Below the pieces are notes generated by a model, which was not told the origin of the DNA, did not search any database, and saw only the letters and a list, made by a program, of their open reading frames with translations. Shown here piece by piece: positions 8,719-15,810 of a stretch of DNA of 30,885 nucleotides (position 1 is its first letter; every line of letters starts with the position of its first letter). This DNA is from an uncultured bacterium. GTDB lineage: Bacteria; Bacillota; Clostridia; UBA1381. Location of the stretch: NCBI GenBank assembly GCA_905215805.1, contig CAJMRL010000027.1:1-30885 (forward strand), in the 5' to 3' direction. Position numbers and translations under genes: made by a program.

Positions 8719-9644
8719 ACAAAAAACAGGCGATAATGTGCGCGGCAGCTGCGGCAGTGCTTGCAATTATAGGCGTTGTAACCGGAATGCTTATAAAGCG
8801 GGATATAGGAATGCAAACAGCGGAATGTGAATTGTATTTTCTTAATGATACCGGAACATCAATCGAAGCGGAAGTTAGAGAGATTAAATATCCGGATACG
8901 TCAATGCTTCCGCAGAATGTGATTATACAGCTTCTCAAGGGCCCGGAGGATTCCAGACATTCTCGGCTTATTGACAGAAAAACAAAGCTGCTGCACCTGA
9001 TAAACGAGGGTGAAGGCAGGATCACAGCTGATTTCAGCAGTGAGTTTTTAAGCGGCGACAATATGAAGAATACGCAAGCGGCATATTCGGTTGTAAAATC
9101 TCTTTGCAGTATAGAGGGTGTAAAAAGTGTAAAGGTTTTGGTTCAGGGTGAAGGTATACCGGTTGACGGAGGCGGAACTATAGGGTATCTTACATCTGAT
9201 GATATCAACCTGTCTGCCGATACGTCAATGAATGAAAAGCATGAGGTAGCTTTGTATTTTTCCAAAAAGGATTCGGATAAGCTGTTCAGAACCACAAGGG
9301 TAATCAAGGTCGCAGACCAAAAGCCTCTTGCACAGTATATAATAAATGAGCTTATAAAAGGACCTAATGAGGGATATAGTTCGGTTATAGACAAAAAAAC
9401 AAAACTTATATCGGTAGATACGGAGGAAAATATATGTTTCGTGAATTTCGGATCTGGTTTTATTGAGAAAAATACGGGCGACGATGAGTATAAAACACTA
9501 TACGCCATAGTTAATTCTCTTACAGAGCTGGAGAATATAAATAGCGTGCAATTCCTTGTGGAAGGAAAAAAAGTAACGAAATTTGGAGACATCAATATAT
9601 CCGAGCCATTTTCAAGAAATAATGATATTATAGAAAAAGAATGA
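8715..9644 (+). CDS. Membrane-anchored protein with two GerMN domains
   Basis: 309-aa extracytoplasmic protein. Residues about 7-28 form one hydrophobic signal/anchor segment with no lipobox cysteine. Two tandem GerMN repeats follow (about 33-135 and 172-285). Each contains the pattern I-x-x-L-[LI]-K-G-P followed by a S-x-[LV]-I-D-[RK]-K-T-K-L block, and ends in a D/N-F-x-S/G-x-F strand. GerMN domains occur in the sporulation/germination protein GerM and in the actinobacterial lipoprotein LpqB. In Actinobacteria LpqB is encoded directly after MtrA-MtrB and modulates the kinase. The same gene order here (regulator, kinase, GerMN protein, with ATGA overlap and a GGGGAGG ribosome site) suggests an accessory role in sensing. 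That is inference, since the sequence itself only shows the domain pair. A role as a spore protein is the alternative. Confidence 0.8.
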   Translation: MNKKQAIMCAAAAAVLAIIGVVTGMLIKRDIGMQTAECELYFLNDTGTSIEAEVREIKYPDTSMLPQNVIIQLLKGPEDSRHSRLIDRKTKLLHLINEGEGRITADFSSEFLSGDNMKNTQAAYSVVKSLCSIEGVKSVKVLVQGEGIPVDGGGTIGYLTSDDINLSADTSMNEKHEVALYFSKKDSDKLFRTTRVIKVADQKPLAQYIINELIKGPNEGYSSVIDKKTKLISVDTEENICFVNFGSGFIEKNTGDDEYKTLYAIVNSLTELENINSVQFLVEGKKVTKFGDINISEPFSRNNDIIEKE

Positions 9645-9721
9645 AGCTCTGCATTGAGTCAGTATATATATAGCTGTAATGTATCGGTTTTTATAAATCC
9701 GCACAATCACAAAATTAATTC

Positions 9722-9750
9722 TTGACAAAATAGCTGTATAATGCTATAAT
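9722..9750 (+). promoter_or_regulatory. Sigma-A promoter of the thi operon
   Basis: TTGACA (9722-9727), exactly 17 nt, TATAAT (9745-9750). Transcription should begin near 9757, just before the structured RNA. Confidence 0.88.
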
Positions 9751-9759
9751 ACAATACAG

Positions 9760-9821
9760 AGTGATTCGGTCACGAAGGGGTACACCACCGCGGGTGTAGC
9801 TTTCTTCGTGACCGTTTTTTT
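9760..9821 (+). promoter_or_regulatory. thiS-motif (HMP-PP) riboswitch embedded in a terminator
   Basis: A terminator stem, CGGTCACGAAG (9767-9777) with CTTCGTGACCG (9804-9814), is followed by seven T (9815-9821). Inside it sits a second hairpin, TACACC (9781-9786) with GGTGTA (9793-9798), flanked by GGGG and GCTTT. A competing short stem GTGA (9761-9764) with TCAC (9770-9773) would take away the 5' arm of the terminator. A tiny aptamer almost wholly inside a terminator, right before thiS, is the described architecture of thiS-motif RNAs, shown to sense the thiamin precursor HMP-PP. I infer that ligand favours the short stem and read-through, raising thiazole synthesis when pyrimidine is abundant. 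No TPP riboswitch is seen. Confidence 0.85.
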
Positions 9822-9848
9822 ATTCTATAATAAGGAGGTCTGACAAAT

Positions 9849-10046
9849 ATGATTTCTGTAAACAGCGAAAGCCTGACCGGTCTTGAAGGAAAAACTGTTT
9901 CTGAAATGCTGAAGGAGTGTGGATTCAAGACTGTTTTTGTGGCTGTTGAATGCAATGGAAAAATCATTCCCAAAAAGGATTATGATACGGCAATTCTCCG
10001 CGATGGAGATAAATTAGAGGTGGTAAGCTTTGTCGGCGGGGGCTGA
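9849..10046 (+). CDS. thiS: Sulfur carrier protein ThiS
   Basis: Small ubiquitin-fold protein (65 aa) that carries sulfur as a C-terminal thiocarboxylate to thiazole synthase ThiG. Size is normal, and it ends in SFVGGG, giving the obligatory Gly-Gly tail that ThiF adenylates. The ATG follows TAAGGAGG (9831-9838), beyond the riboswitch terminator. thiF begins 17 nt before its stop, so the two are probably translated in a coupled way, matching their physical partnership. Confidence 0.93.
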   Translation: MISVNSESLTGLEGKTVSEMLKECGFKTVFVAVECNGKIIPKKDYDTAILRDGDKLEVVSFVGGG

Positions 10047-10671
10047 TATAGGGCGCGCGGAAATTGAGCAGGCTCTTATAGAGCGTCATGGTCAAGATAT
10101 TTTTTATAAGCTGCAAAACGCAAAGGCTGCAATTGCCGGGCTGGGAGGCTTAGGCTCAAATATCGCCATGCTGCTTGTCAGAGCCGGTATAGGAAAGCTT
10201 TTGCTTGTTGATTTTGATACTGTGGATATAACCAATCTGAATAGACAGAATTACTATATTCGTCATATAGGCATGCCAAAAACAGAAGCAGCAAAGGAAC
10301 TGCTTTCGGAAATAAATCCATATGTGGAAATAGAGACAAAGAACATACTCGTCAACGAAGAAAATGCAGCGGAAATATTTAAGGATTATAATATTATCTG
10401 CGAAGCATTTGACCGCGCCGAAAACAAAGCAATGCTCGTGAATTCAATGCTCTGCGAGAACAAAACCGTTATATCGGGTTCCGGCATAGCAGGATACCTA
10501 AGCTCTAATACAATAAAAACACGAAAAATCACAGATGCGTTTTATATATGCGGCGACGGTGTCACTGACTCAGCGGATGTCAACGGTCTTATGGCGCCGC
10601 GGGTCTCAATATGCGCCGCTCATCAGGCAAATATGATTTTAAGAATTATTTTAGGAGAAACAGATATTTAG
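10030..10671 (+). CDS. thiF: ThiS adenylyltransferase ThiF (short form)
   Basis: E1-like enzyme that adenylates the ThiS C terminus before sulfur transfer. 213 aa from a TTG start at 10030, supported by AGAGGTGG seven to eight nt upstream. The nucleotide-binding motif AIAGLGGLGSNIA is at about residues 34-46, with VDFDTVDITNLNRQNY (about 58-73) providing the acidic and arginine residues of the family. It is shorter than E. coli ThiF (about 250) and lacks the two CxxC zinc pairs; the remaining cysteines are single. This fits the compact ThiF family 2 of Clostridia rather than a MoeB. Position between thiS and thiG supports the role. Confidence 0.9.
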   Translation: MSAGADIGRAEIEQALIERHGQDIFYKLQNAKAAIAGLGGLGSNIAMLLVRAGIGKLLLVDFDTVDITNLNRQNYYIRHIGMPKTEAAKELLSEINPYVEIETKNILVNEENAAEIFKDYNIICEAFDRAENKAMLVNSMLCENKTVISGSGIAGYLSSNTIKTRKITDAFYICGDGVTDSADVNGLMAPRVSICAAHQANMILRIILGETDI

Positions 10672-10683
10672 GAGGCTAACATA

Positions 10684-11451
10684 ATGGAAGATAAACTTAT
10701 ATTAAACGGACACGAATTTACATCGAGATTTATTCTCGGTTCGGGAAAGTATTCTCTTGAGCTTATAAAGGCCGCAGTTGAGAATGCCGGCGCACAGATC
10801 ATAACTCTTGCGCTTCGCCGTGCCGCTACAGGCGATGTGGCAAATATTTTGGATTATATTCCGGAGGGAGTAACCTTACTGCCGAATACCTCAGGCGCAA
10901 GAAACGCCGAGGAGGCTGTTCGCATAGCTCATCTTGCAAGAGAGCTTGGCTGCGGGGATTTTATCAAAATAGAATGTATAAGAGATTCAAAATATCTTTT
11001 GCCTGACAACTATGAAACAGCAAAGGCAACCGAAATCCTGGCAAAAGAAGGATATGTCGTAATGCCGTATATGTATCCTGACCTTAATGCTGCCCGTGAT
11101 ATGGCAAATGCCGGCGCTGCCTGCATAATGCCGCTCGGAGCGCCTATAGGTTCAAATAAGGGTATATGCACTAAGGAATTCATAAAAATCCTTATAGATG
11201 AAATCGACCTTCCGATAATCGTTGACGCCGGCATAGGCAAGCCGTCACAGGCATGCGAAGCTATGGAAATGGGCGCGGCCGCTGTTATGGCTAACACCGC
11301 CATCGCAACCGCCGGAGATGTAGCTGCTATGGCAGGAGCATTCAAAAAGGCAATCGAGGCAGGACGTACAGCATATCTAAGCGGCATGGGACGTGTAATT
11401 GACAAAGGCGCTTCCGCATCGTCACCGCTTACAGGATTTCTTGAGAAGTAA
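10684..11451 (+). CDS. thiG: Thiazole synthase ThiG
   Basis: TIM-barrel enzyme that builds the thiazole phosphate ring from 1-deoxy-D-xylulose 5-phosphate, dehydroglycine (from ThiH) and sulfur (ThiS thiocarboxylate). 255 aa, normal length. Signatures: FTSRFILGSGKYS near the N terminus, TLLPNTSGARNAEEAV, the active-site lysine region DFIKIECI (K as the Schiff-base residue), MPLGAPIGSNKGI and DAGIGKPSQACEAMEMGA. The ATG is preceded by TTAGGAGG; it lies 12 nt from both thiF and thiH, in one operon. Confidence 0.95.
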   Translation: MEDKLILNGHEFTSRFILGSGKYSLELIKAAVENAGAQIITLALRRAATGDVANILDYIPEGVTLLPNTSGARNAEEAVRIAHLARELGCGDFIKIECIRDSKYLLPDNYETAKATEILAKEGYVVMPYMYPDLNAARDMANAGAACIMPLGAPIGSNKGICTKEFIKILIDEIDLPIIVDAGIGKPSQACEAMEMGAAAVMANTAIATAGDVAAMAGAFKKAIEAGRTAYLSGMGRVIDKGASASSPLTGFLEK

Positions 11452-11463
11452 GGAGTATCGAAA

Positions 11464-12642
11464 ATGGAAATAAAAGAACTTGACCCCAAAAACAGAATAG
11501 ACCATATGAAATACCTTCCTGATATGGAGGTAATCGACTCGGACATGCTTGATAAGGTTATAGCCGCTATGGATGCTTATGATTATGATAAGTATACCGA
11601 ACAGGACGTGCTTTCCGCTTTAAATCATGACTCGCGCACTCCAGAGGATTTTGCGGCGCTGCTTTCTCCCGCTGCACTTCCGTTTCTTGAAGAAATAGCT
11701 CAAAAGGCACAGGAAGAAACAAGAAAGCATTTCGGAAATTCTATCATGATGTTCACACCTTTGTACATAGCGAATTATTGCGAAAACTACTGCATATACT
11801 GCGGCTTTAACTGTCATAACAAAATCAACCGCGCAAAGCTTACAATGGAGGAAATAGAGAACGAAATGAGAGCCATTGCCGAGACAGGCTTGCAGGAAGT
11901 TCTTATCCTCACTGGCGAAAGCAAGAAAATGTCAGATGTTAAATATATAGGAGAAGCCTGCAAAATCGCAAAAAAATATTTTAAGGTTATAGGTATAGAG
12001 GTATATCCTATGAACAGTGATGAATACGCCTATCTCCATGAATGCGGCGTGGATTATGTAACCGTATTTCAAGAAACATACAACAGCGATAAATACGAAA
12101 CGCTCCATCTTGCCGGACATAAGCGCATATTCCCCTACCGCTTCTATGCTCAGGAACGCGCTATAAAGGGAGGTATGAGAGGAGTTGGCTTTGCGGCGCT
12201 TTTAGGACTTTCCGATTTCAGAAAAGACGCATTTGCAACCGGTATGCACGCATACCTTTTACAGAGAAAATATCCTCATGCTGAAATAGCCTTCTCATGC
12301 CCAAGATTAAGACCAATAATAAACAACGACAAAATCAATCCAAAGGATGTTCATGAGGCTCAGCTTCTTCAGGTAATATGTGCGTACAGGCTGTTTATGC
12401 CGTTTGCAAGCATAACAATTTCAACTCGTGAATGCGAGAGATTCAGAGATAATATCATAAAGATCGCCGCAACAAAGATTTCAGGCGGAGTATCGGTCGG
12501 AATAGGCGGAAGAGCCGAAGAAGACGAAAAACGCGGAGATGAGCAGTTTGAAATTTCCGATGGCAGAAGTGTCAAAGAGGTTTATGACGCGATTGTTGAA
12601 GGCGGATTGCAGCCTGTAATGAGTGATTACATATATGTATAA
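11464..12642 (+). CDS. thiH: 2-iminoacetate synthase ThiH (radical SAM)
   Basis: Radical-SAM tyrosine lyase: cleaves L-tyrosine to p-cresol and 2-iminoacetate (dehydroglycine), used by ThiG in the anaerobic thiazole pathway. 392 aa. The cluster-binding motif is CENYCIYC with C106, C110 and C113, followed by the ThiH-type GFNCHNK. Other family segments are LILTGESKK, EVYPMNSDEY and VTVFQETYN. The C-terminal SVGIGG and DGRSVKEV belong to the BATS region. Use of ThiH rather than the oxygen-dependent ThiO indicates an anaerobic or facultative host. Ribosome site AAGGAGT. Confidence 0.95.
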   Translation: MEIKELDPKNRIDHMKYLPDMEVIDSDMLDKVIAAMDAYDYDKYTEQDVLSALNHDSRTPEDFAALLSPAALPFLEEIAQKAQEETRKHFGNSIMMFTPLYIANYCENYCIYCGFNCHNKINRAKLTMEEIENEMRAIAETGLQEVLILTGESKKMSDVKYIGEACKIAKKYFKVIGIEVYPMNSDEYAYLHECGVDYVTVFQETYNSDKYETLHLAGHKRIFPYRFYAQERAIKGGMRGVGFAALLGLSDFRKDAFATGMHAYLLQRKYPHAEIAFSCPRLRPIINNDKINPKDVHEAQLLQVICAYRLFMPFASITISTRECERFRDNIIKIAATKISGGVSVGIGGRAEEDEKRGDEQFEISDGRSVKEVYDAIVEGGLQPVMSDYIYV

Positions 12643-13204
12643 GCTTATCGCTGTTACAGACCGTGCGCTCTGCATCGATGATTTTGCCGGACGAATAAAA
12701 AATATTGCCGAATGCGGGATTGACGTCATTCTCCGTGCAAAGGATATGGATGAAAATTCATATAAGGCTTTGCTTAAAGAGGTGGGAATAAAGCATATTA
12801 TCCCCCACAGCTTTGCGGACGCCGCAGCAGAGCTTGGATACAAGCGCATACACATGCCGCTGCAAAAGCTTACGGAGCAGCCGTCTTTGACTGATCATTT
12901 TGATGTGAGCGTATCAATTCATTCACTTAAACAGCTAAAAGTAGCTGAAGCATTAGGCGCGTGTGCCGTAACTGCCGGTCATGTATTTGAAACCGCATGC
13001 AAAGATGGTCTGCCCGGACGCGGACTGAATTTTATACGCAAAATCAAGGCTTATGCCTCAGTTCCGGTATATGCCATAGGAGGAATTTCGCCGGAAAATG
13101 CAGCTTCCGTAATTGAGGCAGGAGCTGACGGAGTATGCGTAATGAGTGGATTTATGCGCTGCGGTGATATATCCGAATATTTGCGCAAATTCAAGTTGCA
13201 TTAA
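12635..13204 (+). CDS. tenI: Thiazole tautomerase TenI (ThiE-like fold)
   Basis: 189-aa TIM-barrel protein of the ThiE/TenI superfamily. The segment AGHVFETACKDGLPGRG (about residues 114-130) closely matches my memory of Bacillus TenI, including the catalytic histidine (H116 here). Thiamin-phosphate synthases instead have a G-P-x-x-x-T-x-T-K type loop at this point, which is absent. The predicted role is therefore aromatisation of the ThiG product, completing the thiazole branch that the rest of the operon encodes. The ATG at 12635 overlaps the end of thiH by 8 nt; a GTG at 12623 would add four residues. If it were ThiE it would join the pyrimidine and thiazole halves; many pipelines would label it so. 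Confidence 0.78.
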   Translation: MYKLIAVTDRALCIDDFAGRIKNIAECGIDVILRAKDMDENSYKALLKEVGIKHIIPHSFADAAAELGYKRIHMPLQKLTEQPSLTDHFDVSVSIHSLKQLKVAEALGACAVTAGHVFETACKDGLPGRGLNFIRKIKAYASVPVYAIGGISPENAASVIEAGADGVCVMSGFMRCGDISEYLRKFKLH

Positions 13205-13212
13205 GAAACTCA

Positions 13213-13249
13213 TAGCGGCTGCCGATTTTGAGGCAGCCGCTACTTTTTT
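13213..13249 (+). terminator. Terminator of the thi operon
   Basis: TAGCGGCTGCC (13213-13223) and GGCAGCCGCTA (13232-13242) form a perfect 11-bp stem with an 8-nt loop, followed by C and six T. The 3' arm contains the stop codon of the convergent DUF2161 gene. Confidence 0.9.
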
Positions 13250-13962
13250 CGGCTTCGCAGCCGTTCCGTATAATACCTTTCAAGCTCAGGATATTCCATT
13301 ATCCCTTGTCTTCCGCGTTTCGTTATCCCATATACACCCCTGTCTATATGTTCAAACCAACCGTATACATTGTGACGCATAATATTTCCACAGTTTTCAT
13401 CTCCGCCGTATGACCGCACCTTCGCCGGTGACATTGCGCCGTACATATCCAAAATACATGCTATATTGATACATTTCTCCGTATATGCCGTTGCTATTTT
13501 TGTTCCTGTCACACCGCCCTTATTAACGTCAACCGTTCGACCGTCGATCTCCTTTATGATTTTGCGCCTTTTTGAATAATTAATTTTTACAGGCTTGAAT
13601 TTCACCGGATCATGTATTATTTCGGCAAATGAGACGCCGTCTCTCAAAGTCACAAATATCAAACCCAGCTCCAGCTTTTTCAATACATACAGCGTATCCC
13701 GAAAGGCTTTCGGGCTATAATTTTTAGGCTTCGGAACCGCAACATACACCGCCGCACCGGTTTTCTGGCGTTTTAATCCCTGAGCCAAAAGCGCAACCGA
13801 CAGGCTGCGCTTAAGCTCTATTATTACAAGCTCCTCATCGTTTACTGCCGTAACATCACAATCTTTTACCTCGGCATTAACTATGTAGCCCTGATTTTCA
13901 AAAAGCCGCTTTACAGGCTCAAAAAGCTCGCTTTCATATTTCACAAGTTTCACCGGCGGCAA
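13240..13962 (-). CDS. DUF2161-family protein, PD-(D/E)XK-like nuclease fold
   Basis: 240-aa protein of the COG5482/DUF2161 family. The N-terminal region (about residues 8-75) has the order of a PD-(D/E)XK phosphodiesterase: E12, then DCDVTAVNDEELVIIELK with the Asp and the E-x-K pair, followed by a conserved glutamine helix (LLAQGLKRQK). The C-terminal part (about 170-235) looks like a small winged-helix-type domain, ending in basic residues. Function is not established; a DNA-related enzymatic role is only suggested by the fold. It overlaps the deacetylase gene by 29 nt if read from the TTG at 13962; GTG codons at 13953 and 13944 are alternative starts. Probably the third gene of the phosphoesterase-deacetylase transcript. 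Confidence 0.75.
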   Translation of the reverse strand: MPPVKLVKYESELFEPVKRLFENQGYIVNAEVKDCDVTAVNDEELVIIELKRSLSVALLAQGLKRQKTGAAVYVAVPKPKNYSPKAFRDTLYVLKKLELGLIFVTLRDGVSFAEIIHDPVKFKPVKINYSKRRKIIKEIDGRTVDVNKGGVTGTKIATAYTEKCINIACILDMYGAMSPAKVRSYGGDENCGNIMRHNVYGWFEHIDRGVYGITKRGRQGIMEYPELERYYTERLRSRKK

Positions 13963-14746
13963 TATTGTATATTTTTCCGTTTAACGATATACAAACCGTA
14001 ATTGCCGACGGATTATATACCTTATCGCCCTTTGCTGAAAAACGAAGATTCTTAGCCGCATTCATATAATCGACAATTTCAATATTCGTCGCATACCATA
14101 TATCGTCTCTGCCGCCTATGTATTCGCAAAACTCCTCTATAAGCCCCCATGAATCGTCACGGTCAAACTCATAGCTGTGCCCCCATACATACATCATATA
14201 TAAATACTGAGTTTTAAAAAGCTCCGCAAAGCGCTTTGCGTTGTCCATAAGATTATGTCCGTGATGACATGTGGATTTCCACTCCAGGAAATCCTGCGGC
14301 ATAGCAAAATCATCCGTATTTCCGACAACCCTCGAATACTCTATTCCGCAGGCGGGAAGAAGCTTTTTTATATCCTCGTTGTATGAGCCGTTAGGATAGC
14401 TCATACCCCTTATAGGGTATCCGCACGCTTCCTCAAGTATCTCTCGGTCAAGCATGACCTGCTTGACAACCTCCGACAGCGGACTGCGTGAAATTGTAGG
14501 ATGCGTATAGGTATGACAGCTAACCTCATGTCCTTTATACAGCTCCTTTACTTCATTTAGAGGTATTCTTTCCGAATCTTCCTCCATAATTCCGGAATTC
14601 AAATGAAATGTTCCCTTTATTCCGTTTTTATTAAATATCTCCACCAAACGGCGGTCAGCCGCCTTTCCATCATCATAGCTCATTGTGAGAACCTTATGCT
14701 TTCCCTCCGGAAAGCATGTATAAATGGTTTTTAATTTTCTTGACAT
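13934..14746 (-). CDS. Polysaccharide deacetylase (NodB-like) family protein
   Basis: 270-aa carbohydrate esterase family 4 type protein. Motif 1 is LTMSYDDGKAAD (the usual TFDDG with Ser and Tyr, both aspartates kept), motif 2 is HTYTHP with the two metal-binding histidines, motif 3 is RGMSYPNGSYNED, and a late YVWGHSYEF supplies the final histidine. No signal peptide or membrane segment is visible, so it may act in the cytoplasm or on a small substrate rather than on cell-wall glycan. The start codon shares one base with the metallophosphoesterase stop (TAATG), so the two are translationally coupled. Substrate unknown. Confidence 0.82.
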   Translation of the reverse strand: MSRKLKTIYTCFPEGKHKVLTMSYDDGKAADRRLVEIFNKNGIKGTFHLNSGIMEEDSERIPLNEVKELYKGHEVSCHTYTHPTISRSPLSEVVKQVMLDREILEEACGYPIRGMSYPNGSYNEDIKKLLPACGIEYSRVVGNTDDFAMPQDFLEWKSTCHHGHNLMDNAKRFAELFKTQYLYMMYVWGHSYEFDRDDSWGLIEEFCEYIGGRDDIWYATNIEIVDYMNAAKNLRFSAKGDKVYNPSAITVCISLNGKIYNIAAGETCEI

Positions 14747-15606
14747 TATTTCTTCTCTCCTTTTTCGTGCTTTAGTATTATAACCGTTATCTCCGGCCTA
14801 TTAAACAATCTTGGAATGATCATAGGATTTCCCAACCCTCGGTTGACGATCATCTGCGTTCCGTCGGAATGCTCATAATGTCCGGCGAAGTATTTGGGGA
14901 ACAAAATCGGCGAATTTGAGCCCCATCCCGAACGCGGCGCAATAATACCCCGGCCGTTCGGCAGACGGAATTGTCCTCCGTGCATATGTCCCGCTAAAAT
15001 CAAGTCAAAGCCCTTATCCTTAAATATATCAAGCATATTGGCACGGTGGAAAAGCAAAATATTATAGAAATTTCTATCCACATGAATCTGAGAAAGCTCC
15101 TCCTCCACACGATTCACCATTTTAAAGCCATCGCGGGTAAAAGGATCATCAATGCCTGACAATATAATTTTTGCGTTTCCCCGTGATATAGGAATACTTA
15201 TATTGCTCATGGTATGGACTCCGGCGTCTCTAAGCGCCGCTTCAAACTTACTGTAATCACTTCTCCAAAGCTCATGATTACCGTTTACGGCATATGTCGG
15301 AGCAATATTGACCAAGTTTTTTCCCAATCTTACCGCCGGTGTATAGCTGCCTTCATCATCAGCCATATCTCCTGTTGTAACAATTATATTAGGATCCTCA
15401 TTCTGTATTTCGCTTAAGAGCGCAGGAATGGTATCACAATGATAATCGGAAACCTGTACTATGCGGAAACCGTCAAACTCTTTTGGAATTTTTGGCGATC
15501 TCATCTTATAATGCGTAACCTCCAGCCTTGTATCCAACCCTTTTACAGCGCAAAGCGTTCCTCCCACAAGGGCAAGATTACGCAAAATTTTAATTTTTTT
15601 ATTCAT
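14746..15606 (-). CDS. Calcineurin-like metallophosphoesterase
   Basis: 286-aa membrane-associated phosphoesterase similar to the YkuE/YaeI group, which includes UDP-diacylglucosamine pyrophosphatase-like enzymes. A short moderately hydrophobic N-terminal segment (about residues 8-24) may anchor it. All metal motifs are present: D-x-H in VSDYHCD, GDMADD, GNHELW, a histidine in LLFHRAN and the final GHMHGGQFRLP. First gene of a three-gene minus-strand unit with its own promoter; the coupled downstream deacetylase suggests a shared envelope or glycan substrate, which is inference. Ribosome site GGGAAG. Confidence 0.87.
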   Translation of the reverse strand: MNKKIKILRNLALVGGTLCAVKGLDTRLEVTHYKMRSPKIPKEFDGFRIVQVSDYHCDTIPALLSEIQNEDPNIIVTTGDMADDEGSYTPAVRLGKNLVNIAPTYAVNGNHELWRSDYSKFEAALRDAGVHTMSNISIPISRGNAKIILSGIDDPFTRDGFKMVNRVEEELSQIHVDRNFYNILLFHRANMLDIFKDKGFDLILAGHMHGGQFRLPNGRGIIAPRSGWGSNSPILFPKYFAGHYEHSDGTQMIVNRGLGNPMIIPRLFNRPEITVIILKHEKGEKK

Positions 15607-15641
15607 GCTTTATCAGCTTCCCTTTCTATAATCATAGTTAT

Positions 15642-15670
15642 AGTATATACCGAATTGAAAGAAAAATCAA
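15642..15670 (-). promoter_or_regulatory. Probable promoter of the phosphoesterase-deacetylase operon
   Basis: On the minus strand TTGATT (15665-15670), 17 nt, TATACT (15642-15647). The hexamers are near consensus; about 40 nt upstream of the ATG. Confidence 0.6.
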
Positions 15671-15718
15671 TATAAATTCTCTTAATTTTAAATTTCTTTC
15701 ATAAATAAGCTTAAATTA

Positions 15719-15732
15719 GAAACATTTGTTTG
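15719..15732. promoter_or_regulatory. Putative LexA (SOS) operator
   Basis: AAACATTTGTTT (15720-15731) is a palindrome close to the Gram-positive SOS box core GAACATATGTTC. It overlaps the first two bases of the lexA -35 hexamer, so LexA bound here would block its own promoter. Confidence 0.65.
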
Positions 15733-15758
15733 ACTTTTATGTTTGTTTGTGATATACT
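15730..15758 (+). promoter_or_regulatory. Sigma-A promoter of lexA
   Basis: TTGACT (15730-15735), 17 nt, TATACT (15753-15758), about 52 nt upstream of the preferred lexA start. Confidence 0.8.
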
Positions 15759-15810
15759 ATATTAGTAAAGATATACCATTAGTATTATAATAATGAAAGG
15801 ACTATCAGAG

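Noticed and set aside
9645..9848. TPP riboswitch for the thi operon
   Set aside because: No CUGAGA or ACCUGA-type conserved segments; the structure fits the thiS motif instead.
12635..13204. Calling the last thi gene thiE
   Set aside because: The loop with the catalytic His and GRG is of TenI type, and the ThiE G-P-x-x-x-T-x-T-K loop is missing.
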